Assembly: GCA_047975265.1 (NCBI GenBank) | Contig: JBKEDE010000062.1 | Location: 1-30,850 of the forward strand | DNA length: 30,850 nt | Reading direction: 5' to 3' | From: UJ101 sp047975265 | GTDB lineage: Bacteria; Bacteroidota; Bacteroidia; Flavobacteriales; UJ101 | Shown here: positions 1 through 8,674 of the stretch, piece by piece | Position numbering within the stretch: position 1 is the first letter of the stretch | Layout of the letters: every line of letters starts with the position of its first letter | Position numbers and translations under genes: made by a program | The notes under the pieces: model-generated | What the model was told of the DNA's origin: nothing | The model's input: the letters and a program-made list of their open reading frames with translations, nothing else | Database searches by the model: none

Positions 1-40
1 TAAAACTAAACAATAAAAAAAAAAAACCATTTATTGTCCC

Positions 41-82
41 CAAAAAAAAAACAAAACCCTTGCAAAATATTGATTTACAAGG
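41..82 (-). terminator. Terminator-like hairpin outside the left attachment site
   Basis: On the minus strand, CCTTG (58-62) pairs with CAAGG (78-82), and AAAT (65-68) pairs with ATTT (73-76) around an ATTG loop. A long T-run follows (A-run 42-56 on the plus strand). It shares the 13-mer TATTGATTTACAA with the element's own terminator next to the tRNA. It is probably the original terminator of the tRNA, displaced by about 21 kb. Confidence 0.55.
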
Positions 83-95
83 ACTTGTTGTTGTA

Positions 96-112
96 AAAAG
101 TGGTCCCACCTG
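96..112. repeat. Left attachment site (displaced tRNA 3' end)
   Basis: This is a 17-bp copy of the 3' end of the tRNA gene, identical to 21070-21086. On the minus strand it reads into the terminator-like hairpin at 58-82. The flank outside it is therefore probably the original downstream region of the tRNA. Confidence 0.8.
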
Positions 113-325
113 TTTCGTTTTTATAAGTATTGATATACAGTAATATACACTATTAAAGAGTGGTTTGACATGAAGTGCTTTTCTCTAAAAAGTAATATAC
201 AGCCATAAATCAGTATAAAGGTTTGAGCATCGATTGTTTAAAATTTGATTAGTATATCATATTTGTCTCAACTTATACACACTCTTTTGTAATTTTTGGT
301 TTAAGTTGTTGGCTTTATTGTCTCT

Positions 326-1972
326 TTATATTGTTTTTAAACCTAATTCTTTCAAAAATTCATTGTGTTTATTAGTGCTACTATTAATTTTTCGTTCAAT
401 TCTTTCCAATTCAGTATGGACTTCCTTTAAATCAACAATTGGCTCAGGTTCTGCTGTACTCACATATCTTGAAATATTGAGGTTATAGTTATTCTTTTCT
501 ATTTCAACCATTGAAACTTTGCGAGAATATCGTTCTCTATCACTTCTGAGTTTGTAGGCTTCTACAATACTTTGAATATGTTTTTCACTTAGCGTATTCT
601 GTCGTTTTTCTTTTTTGTAATGTTCTACGGCATTGATAAATAGCACATCATCCTGTTTCTTACATTTTTTCAGCACCAAAATACAAACTGGAATACCCGT
701 TGAATAAAAAAGATTGGAAGGCAATCCAATTATAGTGTCAATATGATTGTCTTTCAATAGTTTGGTTCTAATTCGCTCTTCTGCACCACCACGGAACAAA
801 ACTCCGTGTGGCAAAATGATGGCCATAGTACCTTCTTTACTAAGAAAATGAAATCCGTGTAGTAAAAATGCAAAATCGGCTGCTGATTTAGGAGCCAAAC
901 CATAACTCTTGAAGCGAAAATCTTCGCCCATAGCTTCGTTAGGAGTCCAACGTAAGCTGAAAGGAGGATTGGCTACAATGGCATCAAATTCTATTTTTTT
1001 GCTTGGGTTCAACTCATTAAGCAAATCCCATTGATTGAGCAAGGTATCTCCGTGAAATATATCAAACTCGGTATCTTTCATACCGTGCAAAAGCATATTC
1101 ATTCGAGCAAGGTTATAGGTCGTAATGTTTTTTTCTTGACCGTATATTTTGCCAATTGTTCCATTCCCTTTAGTTTGATTTTTTAGTTGATTTCGTACAT
1201 TTAAAAGCAAAGACCCTGAACCACAGGCAAAATCCAGTACTTTATCCAGTTTTTTCTTTGGTCCTTCAGGATGAGCAGGGTCGTGTGAATCTAAGAGGAC
1301 AATTTGAGAAAGAATAGATGAAATCTCTTGAGGTGTGTAAAATTCACCTGCTTTTTTACCAGAACCAGCTGCAAATTTGCCAATCAAATATTCATAGGCG
1401 TCTCCAAGCGTTTCTACATCAGTTGAAAAATCAGCAATTCCTGTCGCAATTTTAATTATTATTTTAGATAATTTGTCGTTTCGTTCTTTTTCAGACTTTC
1501 CAAGCTTTTCAGAGTTCAAATTGATTTCTGAAAATAGCCCTCTAAATGTACTTTCAAATGAATCGTTTTCAATATATCTAAACCCTTTTTCAAGTGTCTT
1601 TAATAAATCATCATCTTGTTTACCTGCCAAATGGGTGATATTGCTCCATAGAAATTCTGGCTTGATTACGTAATGTACTTTTCTACGCATACTGTCCTCA
1701 AAATCGGCTATATCTTCTTTGTTATCTCTGTACCAATCTTCTAAAGGTGGCGGCACCATAAAATCAGGCCTACTATCTGTTGACCTTATGGGCGGATAAT
1801 CTCTACCCAATTCTTTTTTTGCTGCTTGTTCGTAATTGAAAGACAAATATCTAAGAAAGATAAATGAAAGCATATAGTCACGGAAATCATCCGCATTCAT
1901 TGCTCCACGCAAATCATTTGCAATATTCCAGAGTGTATCGCCTAATTTTTTATGTTGTTGTTTTTGTGTCAT
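326..1972 (-). CDS. hsdM: Type I restriction-modification DNA methyltransferase subunit HsdM
   Basis: This is the modification subunit of a type I R-M enzyme. Together with HsdS it should transfer a methyl group from S-adenosylmethionine to adenine in both strands of the recognition site. The 548-aa length is normal for HsdM. The N-terminal 160 residues are the usual HsdM helical domain. The GEFYTP segment (209-214), the SAM-binding motif DFACGSG (247-253) and the N6-adenine catalytic motif NPPF (335-338) are all intact. It starts 5 bp after the PrrC-like gene and is the last gene of a tight operon, about 200 bp from the left attachment site. The order R-S-ATPase-M is unusual, since M and S are more often adjacent. 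I see no sign of inactivation. Confidence 0.95.
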   Translation of the reverse strand: MTQKQQHKKLGDTLWNIANDLRGAMNADDFRDYMLSFIFLRYLSFNYEQAAKKELGRDYPPIRSTDSRPDFMVPPPLEDWYRDNKEDIADFEDSMRRKVHYVIKPEFLWSNITHLAGKQDDDLLKTLEKGFRYIENDSFESTFRGLFSEINLNSEKLGKSEKERNDKLSKIIIKIATGIADFSTDVETLGDAYEYLIGKFAAGSGKKAGEFYTPQEISSILSQIVLLDSHDPAHPEGPKKKLDKVLDFACGSGSLLLNVRNQLKNQTKGNGTIGKIYGQEKNITTYNLARMNMLLHGMKDTEFDIFHGDTLLNQWDLLNELNPSKKIEFDAIVANPPFSLRWTPNEAMGEDFRFKSYGLAPKSAADFAFLLHGFHFLSKEGTMAIILPHGVLFRGGAEERIRTKLLKDNHIDTIIGLPSNLFYSTGIPVCILVLKKCKKQDDVLFINAVEHYKKEKRQNTLSEKHIQSIVEAYKLRSDRERYSRKVSMVEIEKNNYNLNISRYVSTAEPEPIVDLKEVHTELERIERKINSSTNKHNEFLKELGLKTI

Positions 1973-1977
1973 ATTAA

Positions 1978-3042
1978 CTAAAATCTAAAATTGTATTTAA
2001 CTAACAACTTATTAAAAATCTCATTAAAGACTTCTATTTCATTCTCATTCATTTCATTGAACTGCGGAACGAATACTTTTTTATGAGATAATGAGTTAAG
2101 CATATTTATTGTTTCTTCAGGTTTATCTATTTTGATTTCTTCTAAGACAAATTTTATTTGACTTTTGCCCAAGAAAGAAACTATATTTTCAAGCAATTGT
2201 CTTAGCAAAACAAAATGAAAGGTGTACAATTGCGTCTTTTTTGCTTCATCTAAAACTTGAAAAAGATGAAGATGAAAAAGAAAAACTTCATTTTTAAATT
2301 CTTTCAACTCTAATTCATTTCCTTGTCTTTTTAGCATAAAAGATTTTGCATTTTGTTTGTATCTGCCACTTTTCTCTCCGTGATTCAAACGGTCAAACAA
2401 AACTGCAAATAAGCCAATATGGTGCGTTGTAAGGATAATTTTTCTATTGGTTTCAAAATTATCTTCAATTAACTGCATAATGGTGTCGGCAGTGAGAAAT
2501 ATATTGTTATCGTCTAAACTGGAAACAGGGTCGTCTATAAAAAAATGGGTATCTTGAACATCTGCCCAACCTTCAATTTTAAACAAAGCCAAGAAGAAGC
2601 ACCAAATAAAAATTCGTTCTTCGCCTCTTGATATTTTTATAGGGGTATCTTTATCTTCTTCCATAAAAAATGTTACCGATTCAATTCCAATTTCGGGGTT
2701 TGTACTTGGGTTAAATCGAAATTTATAATCCATATTGTAAACCAACAATTCTTCTTGGATTTTTTCTTCTGAAAGTAAGTTGTACAAATTGTTCAAACTA
2801 CTCCTTTTAATGTCTAATTTGATGTTGCCATTATTGTTATCCTCATCATTGTCCCAATCAAAAAGGTCTTCACTATATGCGTTGTAGTAAACACCCGAAT
2901 GATTTCCATCATTTTCGGCTTTTGTAATGTCTTTGTAAGCAACAGATAATCTGGTTTTTCCCGTAGCATTAAAAGCGTAAATACAAACAATGTATTCGCC
3001 TACGTCTTTGATTTGTTCTGCTATTTCGTTTATTGTTGCCAT
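1978..3042 (-). CDS. AAA/ABC-type ATPase, PrrC-like anticodon nuclease candidate linked to type I R-M
   Basis: The protein has 354 aa. In order it shows a Walker A-like FNATGKT (24-30), an ABC-type signature SRGEE (138-142), a Walker B FFIDD (167-171) running into PVSSLDDNN, and TTHH (205-208). The IDDPVSSLD string is characteristic of the AAA_13 family that includes PrrC and RloC, enzymes that cleave tRNA anticodon loops and are normally kept silent by an associated type I R-M complex. In the C-terminal domain, R281-x3-E285 and H320 have nearly the spacing of the catalytic Arg-Glu-His triad of E. coli PrrC (320, 324, 356). The gene lies between hsdS and hsdM with gaps of 3 and 5 bp, so co-expression with the R-M enzyme is very likely. 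The ATPase call is firm. The nuclease call is inferred from motif spacing and context. A plain R-M-associated ATPase without nuclease activity remains possible. Confidence 0.72.
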   Translation of the reverse strand: MATINEIAEQIKDVGEYIVCIYAFNATGKTRLSVAYKDITKAENDGNHSGVYYNAYSEDLFDWDNDEDNNNGNIKLDIKRSSLNNLYNLLSEEKIQEELLVYNMDYKFRFNPSTNPEIGIESVTFFMEEDKDTPIKISRGEERIFIWCFFLALFKIEGWADVQDTHFFIDDPVSSLDDNNIFLTADTIMQLIEDNFETNRKIILTTHHIGLFAVLFDRLNHGEKSGRYKQNAKSFMLKRQGNELELKEFKNEVFLFHLHLFQVLDEAKKTQLYTFHFVLLRQLLENIVSFLGKSQIKFVLEEIKIDKPEETINMLNSLSHKKVFVPQFNEMNENEIEVFNEIFNKLLVKYNFRF

Positions 3043-3045
3043 ATT

Positions 3046-4248
3046 CTAATTCTCAATTTTAGGAAACAATCCCTGCATCAATCCTTTTTTGTGTTGTTGC
3101 AATTGCTCTATTTTGTCAGCTTCTGCCGTAATCAAATCATCTAATGCAGACAAGCAAGAAGCAATTTTTTGTTGTTCTTGGATTTTTGGAAAAAATAGTT
3201 TCACAGAAGAAAATTGTGATTTATTGATAATCGGTACAGCTTGAATACCTGCTAATTTAGATATTTGTGATGCTGAGTTTTCCAAGGCTGAATATAAAAA
3301 TTCACTTGAATATTCCTTGAATGGCATTAAGGAATTTATTTGCTGATTTGTTGCACATTCAAATTTATTTTGAGCAATTTTCCCAATTGTTGAACCAATA
3401 CAAACAAATAAAACACTATTTGCTTTTAGAGGTCGTGTTTTTGAAAAACCCAATTCTGTTAAAGTGGTTTTTGTTTGTGTGATGTATCTATCGCCATTGA
3501 TATCTGCGGGTGAAATAAACATTATTTCTCCGTCATAATATTCTGATTTATGTGTGCTTGGTGTATTTCCTGTTATAATCTCTGCCACTGTCCCCAACTT
3601 TTTCTCAACCCACGCCCCATCCTTTTCAAACTCTGGAAATCGAAACTTAGGCACTTTTTCGCTTTCTTGCGGAAACAGGTTTTGCATCAAACCTTTTTTA
3701 TGGTCTTTGAGCAGCTCCAACCTTTGACTGTGGGCTTCTATTACTTCGTCTAAAGATGAAAGGCAGGAAGCGATTTTTTGTTGTTCGGTTATTGATGGAA
3801 TTGGAATTTTAATTTTACTCATCACTCCATTCATCAATTTCGGATTTCCTATATATGAAACGTGCTTTTTAGATACTGAATTAATTAATTCTGCAATGCA
3901 TAGATTTGCTAATCCTTCCTCGTTTAACAAAACACCGCAAACATTGGTGCAATAGAACTTACCAATTCGATAGTTTACATCACCTGCATTTGCACCGTCC
4001 GTTGTCCAAGTAATTGCATTTTCATATAGATACTCTTTGTAAAAACCTGCCAATCCATTATTCTTTGTCTGTGATGAAAATACAGGGTAAGGAAATTCTT
4101 CACTTTTATTTTCTTGAACTAAATTCATTGCTAAGACATTACCTCGTGTTACGTTAAAAACGTCTCCGACTTCAATTATTTTCCACTCTCCATCTTTTTC
4201 AAATTCAGGAAAGCGCAAGTCAGGTATTATTTTTTTATTCCTACTCAT
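3046..4248 (-). CDS. hsdS: Type I restriction-modification specificity subunit HsdS
   Basis: HsdS chooses the DNA target of the HsdR/HsdM/HsdS complex. The 400-aa protein has two target-recognition domains, each opened by an RFPEFEKDG-type segment (about residues 12 and 203). Each closes with a conserved helix containing QQKIASCLS.LD and ending HKKGLMQ.LFP. This is the classic two-fold HsdS layout with coiled spacers. The start codon overlaps the 3' end of hsdR by 8 bp, which suggests translational coupling. The near-identical repeats between the two halves could allow recombination that exchanges recognition domains. No second partial hsdS is in the window, so a switching system is not shown. 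Confidence 0.94.
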   Translation of the reverse strand: MSRNKKIIPDLRFPEFEKDGEWKIIEVGDVFNVTRGNVLAMNLVQENKSEEFPYPVFSSQTKNNGLAGFYKEYLYENAITWTTDGANAGDVNYRIGKFYCTNVCGVLLNEEGLANLCIAELINSVSKKHVSYIGNPKLMNGVMSKIKIPIPSITEQQKIASCLSSLDEVIEAHSQRLELLKDHKKGLMQNLFPQESEKVPKFRFPEFEKDGAWVEKKLGTVAEIITGNTPSTHKSEYYDGEIMFISPADINGDRYITQTKTTLTELGFSKTRPLKANSVLFVCIGSTIGKIAQNKFECATNQQINSLMPFKEYSSEFLYSALENSASQISKLAGIQAVPIINKSQFSSVKLFFPKIQEQQKIASCLSALDDLITAEADKIEQLQQHKKGLMQGLFPKIEN

Positions 4249-7231
4249 ACGCCTCTATTCCTGATATTTCACGCCCTTGGGCTAATTTTTTTAATTGCGG
4301 AACAAGGTCTTCCATTAGTGCTAATTCTTTTGTTCTGCGTTCTTTCCAGCCTAATTCCAAAGGTTCTAAAAGGTCAGTGAGATTTTCTCCGTCAAAAATC
4401 ATTCGACTCATTATTTTCTCGACAAAGGTTTTCAATTCAGCTGTATGTAATCCGTATTTTTGGGCAATAGCTGTTATCTCTTTGTTGTATTTTTCGTCTT
4501 TAAAAGTGTCATAACCATTTCTTATGTCCTCCTCACTTTGTCCAATACTCCAATCCAAGCTGTCTATGTATTCAGACATATCCGCTTCTTCGTCCATCAT
4601 ATTAGAATTGGATTTAAGCAAACTTTTTATCTGCTCTTTGGACATTTTCTGCTTTCCTGGTTTTTTACCTATATTCTCGGCAACCAAACTCATAATGTAA
4701 TCGTAGTCGATTACAGCAGAAGCAAACAACACGAATTCAAAATCCAATTGTTGAATATCTTCAGGAGCATTATCGCCTTCATTTTGTTGTATTTCCCGTA
4801 ATTGCTTTGCTGTTTCTATATACGAACTCCTAAACTCTTGAAGTGAATCATTAGGCAAAATGGCTTCAATTTTTTCCTTTTGTTCTTCGCACAAATCGGT
4901 GTATTGGTCAAGCTGTGTTTTTAGGCGTTGTACTTCTTTAAAGTTTTTTACAAACGCAATCCGTGCAGCATCGCCTTTTAGGTTGTAAACTTCTTGCGGT
5001 TCGTTTACAAGGTTTTGCTCTTGCATAAATTCGCCCAATTTCTCTACGGCTTCTTGATATTTTTCAATCATCACGGGAGCAGATTCAACTAACCAACTCT
5101 CTCTTGAATTTTCTTCATTATCTTCTCCTGAAAACAAGGCGATAGATTGATTTACGGCTTCTTGTTGCGAACGGAAATCGAGAATATTTCCGTAAGGTTT
5201 TGTGTCATTCAACACACGATTGGTTCTGGAAAATGCCTGAATTAATCCGTGATATTTCAGGTTTTTGTCCACATAAAGCGTGTTCAGGTATTTACTGTCA
5301 AAACCCGTGAGCAACATATCTACCACGATTGTTACATCTATTTTGTCATTATGCGGTACATCTTTGTTGCTGTATTTTTGGTCTTTTATTCGTCTTTGCA
5401 CATCTTGATAATACAGGTCAAAATCGTTGATGCTGTGGTTAGTGCCAAATTGGTTATTATAGTCGGCAATAATTTCCATCAAGGCTTGTTTCTTTTCTTC
5501 GGGATTGTGTTGATTGTCCTCTTTTTCTTGCACTAAGTCCTCTTGAAGTTGCTTGATGTCAGCTGCGTTTTTCTGACTGTTTTTGTCGTTCTCTTTTTCC
5601 ATCAATTGAGCAGGTGGCGAGAATACACAAGCGATATTTAGCGGAACGAAATCGGGATTTTCTTCCTGTTTCCTTTTCTGCAAAGTTTTGAAAAGGCGAT
5701 AATATGTTATGGCATTGTTGATGGATGACGTTGCAAAAACCGCATTGAATTTTCTTGAATTGGTGGCAGCGTTGTGTTTGTCAATAATCGCTTCTGTTAT
5801 TGCTTTCTGTGTATTGGCAATTGTATCGCCTTCTCCTTTAAAGTAATCTATGTGAAAACGTAATACATTTCTATCGTCTATGGCGTGGGTAATTGTATAG
5901 GCGTGTAGTTGCTTTTCAAAAACGTCCTGTGTGGTTTTATAAGAAGCATATTCTCCCTCTATGATATTGTATGTGGCATTTTCATCAAATATGGGTGTGC
6001 CTGTAAAACCAAATAATTGAGCATTTGGAAAGAATTCTTTTATTGCTTTGTGATTTTCGCCAAACTGTGAACGGTGGCATTCGTCAAAAATGAAAACCAT
6101 TCTTTTATCACTCAACGGCTCTAAGCGTTCTTTATAGTTCCTTTTGTTTGTGCCGTCTAAAGCCAGTCCTAATTTTTGAATGGTGGTGACAATTACCTTG
6201 TCTGCATAGTCAGTAGAAAGTAACCGCCTAACCAAAGTCTCTGTATTGGTATTTTCTTCCACACTACCCTCTTGAAATTTATTAAATTCCTCACGTGTTT
6301 GTCGGTCAAGGTCTTTTCTATCCACCACAAACAAACATTTTTCAATTTCAGAATTATCTTTCAGTAAGGTTGATGTTTTAAAAGAAGTTAAGGTTTTACC
6401 GCTTCCTGTTGTGTGCCAGATATAGCCGTTTCCTCTATTTTGCTCGATGCAATTTACAATAGCCTTCACCGCATAGATTTGGTAAGGTCGCATTATGAGC
6501 ATTTTCTGTTCGCTTTGCACCAGTACCATATACTTGCTAATCATTTCGCCAAGTGTGCATTTTTTCAGGAATTTGTCAGCGAAATCTTCGAGATGTTTTA
6601 TTTTCTTGTTTTGCTCATCCGCCAAATGATAAACAGGTAAAAACTGCTCATCAGCATTAAATTGAAAATGTTGTTTTATGTTGTTGGCAAAATAGAAAGT
6701 GTTTGTTCTATTGCTTACAATGAATAACTGCATAAAGCAAAGCAATGAGTTTCCATAGCCATTACCCGCCACATTTTTATAATCAACAATTTGCTGCATT
6801 GCTTTTCGAGGTGAAATATCCAGTTTTTTCAATTCTATTTGCACTAAAGGTAAACCGTTGATAAGCAAAATCACATCATAGCGTTGGTGACTATTTTCTG
6901 TATTTATCTTTAACTGGCTGATAACTTCATATTCATTTTTGCACCAGTCTTTAATGTTTACCAAAGTGTAATGTAAAGGTGTTCCGTCCTCACGCTGAAA
7001 ATATTGTCTTTCACGTAAAAACTTAGAAGCAGCAAATACGTCAGTATTAATGATTTCCTCTCTTAATCGTAAAAACTCACTATCCGAAAGACGAACACGA
7101 TTTAATTCTTCAAATTTGGCTTTGAAATTTTGTTCAAGCGTATTTCTGTCCACTATATCGGGGCGATAAATGTATTTAAGCCCTTTAAGTTGCTCAATCA
7201 GTTGCTGCTCTATTTGGTTTTCTTTACTCAT
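4241..7231 (-). CDS. hsdR: Type I restriction endonuclease subunit HsdR
   Basis: This is the ATP-driven translocase and nuclease subunit of the type I R-M system. The chosen start gives MSKENQIEQQ and 996 aa; it lies one base after the stop of the upstream HTH gene. The longer reading frame adds 23 residues that merely overlap that gene. The N-terminal nuclease domain has a D...E-x-K pattern (D119, then IELKK around 132-136). The SF2 helicase core shows TTGSGKT (Walker A, about 274-280), DECH (motif II), GFTGTP (motif III) and QAFSRTNR (motif VI). A helical C-terminal region follows, presumably for assembly with HsdM/S. The full length and intact motifs suggest a working enzyme. Confidence 0.95.
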   Translation of the reverse strand: MSKENQIEQQLIEQLKGLKYIYRPDIVDRNTLEQNFKAKFEELNRVRLSDSEFLRLREEIINTDVFAASKFLRERQYFQREDGTPLHYTLVNIKDWCKNEYEVISQLKINTENSHQRYDVILLINGLPLVQIELKKLDISPRKAMQQIVDYKNVAGNGYGNSLLCFMQLFIVSNRTNTFYFANNIKQHFQFNADEQFLPVYHLADEQNKKIKHLEDFADKFLKKCTLGEMISKYMVLVQSEQKMLIMRPYQIYAVKAIVNCIEQNRGNGYIWHTTGSGKTLTSFKTSTLLKDNSEIEKCLFVVDRKDLDRQTREEFNKFQEGSVEENTNTETLVRRLLSTDYADKVIVTTIQKLGLALDGTNKRNYKERLEPLSDKRMVFIFDECHRSQFGENHKAIKEFFPNAQLFGFTGTPIFDENATYNIIEGEYASYKTTQDVFEKQLHAYTITHAIDDRNVLRFHIDYFKGEGDTIANTQKAITEAIIDKHNAATNSRKFNAVFATSSINNAITYYRLFKTLQKRKQEENPDFVPLNIACVFSPPAQLMEKENDKNSQKNAADIKQLQEDLVQEKEDNQHNPEEKKQALMEIIADYNNQFGTNHSINDFDLYYQDVQRRIKDQKYSNKDVPHNDKIDVTIVVDMLLTGFDSKYLNTLYVDKNLKYHGLIQAFSRTNRVLNDTKPYGNILDFRSQQEAVNQSIALFSGEDNEENSRESWLVESAPVMIEKYQEAVEKLGEFMQEQNLVNEPQEVYNLKGDAARIAFVKNFKEVQRLKTQLDQYTDLCEEQKEKIEAILPNDSLQEFRSSYIETAKQLREIQQNEGDNAPEDIQQLDFEFVLFASAVIDYDYIMSLVAENIGKKPGKQKMSKEQIKSLLKSNSNMMDEEADMSEYIDSLDWSIGQSEEDIRNGYDTFKDEKYNKEITAIAQKYGLHTAELKTFVEKIMSRMIFDGENLTDLLEPLELGWKERRTKELALMEDLVPQLKKLAQGREISGIEAYE

Positions 7232-7232
7232 T

Positions 7233-7421
7233 TTATTCTTCTTCCAATAAGTCTTTAGCGTTAACGTCCAAAACCTTTGCAATTCTGTATAAATCTTCAA
7301 TGCTTGGTTGTCTCACATTTCGAGCGTACTCGTTAATTGAATTATAACTTTTGCCCATTTGTTTGGCAAGCCAAGTTTGTGAGATGCCTTTTTCTTTCAG
7401 AACTTTTTTTATTCTGTTCAT
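7233..7421 (-). CDS. XRE-family HTH regulator, probable controller of the R-M operon
   Basis: This 62-aa protein is almost entirely one helix-turn-helix of the Cro/C1 (XRE) type: ISQTWLAKQMGKSYNSINEY (residues 13-32) followed by VRQPSIEDLYRIAKVLDV. It is the first gene of the hsd operon and ends one base before the HsdR start, so the two are probably translated in step. Its size and place match the controller proteins of R-M systems, which delay restriction until DNA is methylated. That role is inferred. A palindrome at 7477-7492 just upstream of the operon's -7 box is a plausible binding site. Confidence 0.8.
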   Translation of the reverse strand: MNRIKKVLKEKGISQTWLAKQMGKSYNSINEYARNVRQPSIEDLYRIAKVLDVNAKDLLEEE

Positions 7422-7448
7422 TGGAGTTTAATTGCATTAAACAAAAGC

Positions 7449-7494
7449 CAAAGATAGTAAAATTACACTGTCTAATTGTGTATATATTCACAGT
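7449..7494 (-). promoter_or_regulatory. Promoter and candidate operator of the hsd operon
   Basis: On the minus strand TATCTTTG (7449-7456) matches the Bacteroidota -7 box TAnnTTTG, 28 bp upstream of the HTH start codon. Immediately upstream, TGTG-N8-CACA (7477-7492) is symmetric at 14 of 16 positions and lies inside a wider ACTGT...ACAGT pair (7467-7494). This is where a controller protein would act. Confidence 0.5.
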
Positions 7495-7781
7495 ATTTTA
7501 GTGAGTAGGAAAAGACAAGCTTTTTTGGTTTTTTCAACGTTGGACTTTGAGTGTTGGCAAAAACCAAATGCGCTTGACAATTGCATATAGAAAAAAAATA
7601 TACAAGAAATTAATAAGTTTAGTAATAAATGAATAAATCATTTATTACAATATGCGAAAAATGACATAAAAGGAAAAAATTTGAGCATATGTTTTAGCTC
7701 TATAAATATTCTATTTCACAAACCCTTTATTTATAAGAGACAAAAAGAACTTAAGGTAGTCCTTTGTGTACTTACTTTAAC

Positions 7782-7820
7782 AAAAAAGCCCTCCAAATAC
7801 AAACTGTATCAAGAGGACTT
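7782..7820 (-). terminator. Rho-independent terminator after the 231-aa unknown gene
   Basis: On the minus strand AAGTCCTC pairs with GAGGGCTT (one G-T wobble). An inner GATACA/TGTATT stem sits around a GTT loop, and six T follow (7782-7787). It lies about 30 bp after the stop at 7847. Confidence 0.8.
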
Positions 7821-7846
7821 CTGACCGTAAAAGAAAAATACAACAG

Positions 7847-8542
7847 CTAAAAAACAGTTTCTGTTTTAAGTTCAATACCCTTTACCACTGATTCCAATAA
7901 AACCTTACATTCAAGCAAAAATTGATCATGCTCTAAGTGAGCAAAACGGATATCTTTTTTCAAATTTTTTTCTGGATTTTTAAAAAACAACTGATACTTT
8001 AGTACGTTATGACTTGGGTATTGGTTAGGTGAATCATAACCAAGTGACTCTGCAAGTTTTTCTGCATCTGAAATAATAAACTCCAAATCTAGATCCTTGT
8101 TTTCAAAAACTATAGAATGCTGATTTCTTTCTTTTAAAATAAAACCAGAAATTCTTTCTATATTTTCAGCATACTCTTCAAAAGTACAATCGAGGTCTTG
8201 AAACCCTACATATTTAAAGCTATTTACCACACTATAAAGAACTTCCAACTGTGTTTTTTCTTTAATCAACATTTCAACATTAAACACATCTTCGGTGTCA
8301 ATTTTGACAAAATCGGAATCATGCCATAAAAGAGGTATGCTAATATGGATAGCTTGAACCTCTTGGTCTTCATCTCTAGCTAGAATCAAATACGCATGGT
8401 AATACTCATCGCTAGGTTTTAATAAATAAATGCCTTTCTCATGCTCTTCTAGATTTTTAAAATTAATATCACACTCTTTGTCTATAAGAGTTAATAAATT
8501 CACTTCGCTCAAATGAGCCCTTTTTAATGTTAACTTTCCCAT
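7847..8542 (-). CDS. Unknown protein (231 aa) under the shared element operator
   Basis: I do not recognise this protein. It is acidic, with no signal peptide, membrane segment or clear motif. I choose the start MGKLTLKRAH at 8542 because its leader (CTAAAAATAAATAAG) is nearly the same as that of the neighbouring initiator gene, and because the more upstream ATG (8578) would leave only about 10 nt after the predicted -7 box (8595-8602). The gene stands alone: it has its own promoter region with a 38-bp operator (8628-8665) and its own terminator (7782-7820). The same operator, at the same distance from a -7 box, precedes the replication operon. This gene is therefore probably expressed together with replication or excision functions, even though its role is unknown. 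Confidence 0.7.
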   Translation of the reverse strand: MGKLTLKRAHLSEVNLLTLIDKECDINFKNLEEHEKGIYLLKPSDEYYHAYLILARDEDQEVQAIHISIPLLWHDSDFVKIDTEDVFNVEMLIKEKTQLEVLYSVVNSFKYVGFQDLDCTFEEYAENIERISGFILKERNQHSIVFENKDLDLEFIISDAEKLAESLGYDSPNQYPSHNVLKYQLFFKNPEKNLKKDIRFAHLEHDQFLLECKVLLESVVKGIELKTETVF

Positions 8543-8594
8543 CTTATTTATTTTTAGGGTTATTAATAACTGATACAACTATTGCATCTGATGG

Positions 8595-8665
8595 TAAAAT
8601 TATGGTGATAATAAAGGCGTTCGATTTTTTCGTAATATTAGTAAAGTTTTACACTTTTTACGAAA
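8595..8665 (-). promoter_or_regulatory. Promoter with 38-bp operator, copy 1
   Basis: The operator at 8628-8665 is TTTCGTAA, 22 bp, TTACGAAA, an 8-bp perfect inverted repeat. Its spacer closely matches copy 2 at 19842-19879 (both contain AAAGTGTAAAA on the minus strand). A -7-like TAATTTTA lies at 8595-8602, 25 bp downstream of the operator. The gap is identical at copy 2. Confidence 0.65.
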
Positions 8666-8674
8666 TGGATTTAT

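Larger units (their letters stand above)
7422..7846. other. Intergenic region between the R-M cargo and the element core
   Basis: I find no gene here. Right to left it contains the terminator of the 7847-8542 gene (7782-7820), a 20-bp sequence (7680-7699) also present near the right attachment site, a perfect 11-bp inverted repeat GTAATAAATGA/TCATTTATTAC (7622-7648), and the hsd promoter (7449-7494). The region may be an old junction where the R-M cargo was added. That is inference from position and the repeated sequence. Confidence 0.5.

Noticed and set aside
154..164. TAAAGAGTGGT as a second left att copy
   Set aside because: Only a short part matches the tRNA end, and the CCCACCTG part is missing. 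It is probably chance.
4460..5536. Plus-strand reading frames of about 95-113 aa opposite hsdR
   Set aside because: They are hydrophobic antisense shadows without leader or promoter inside a conserved gene.
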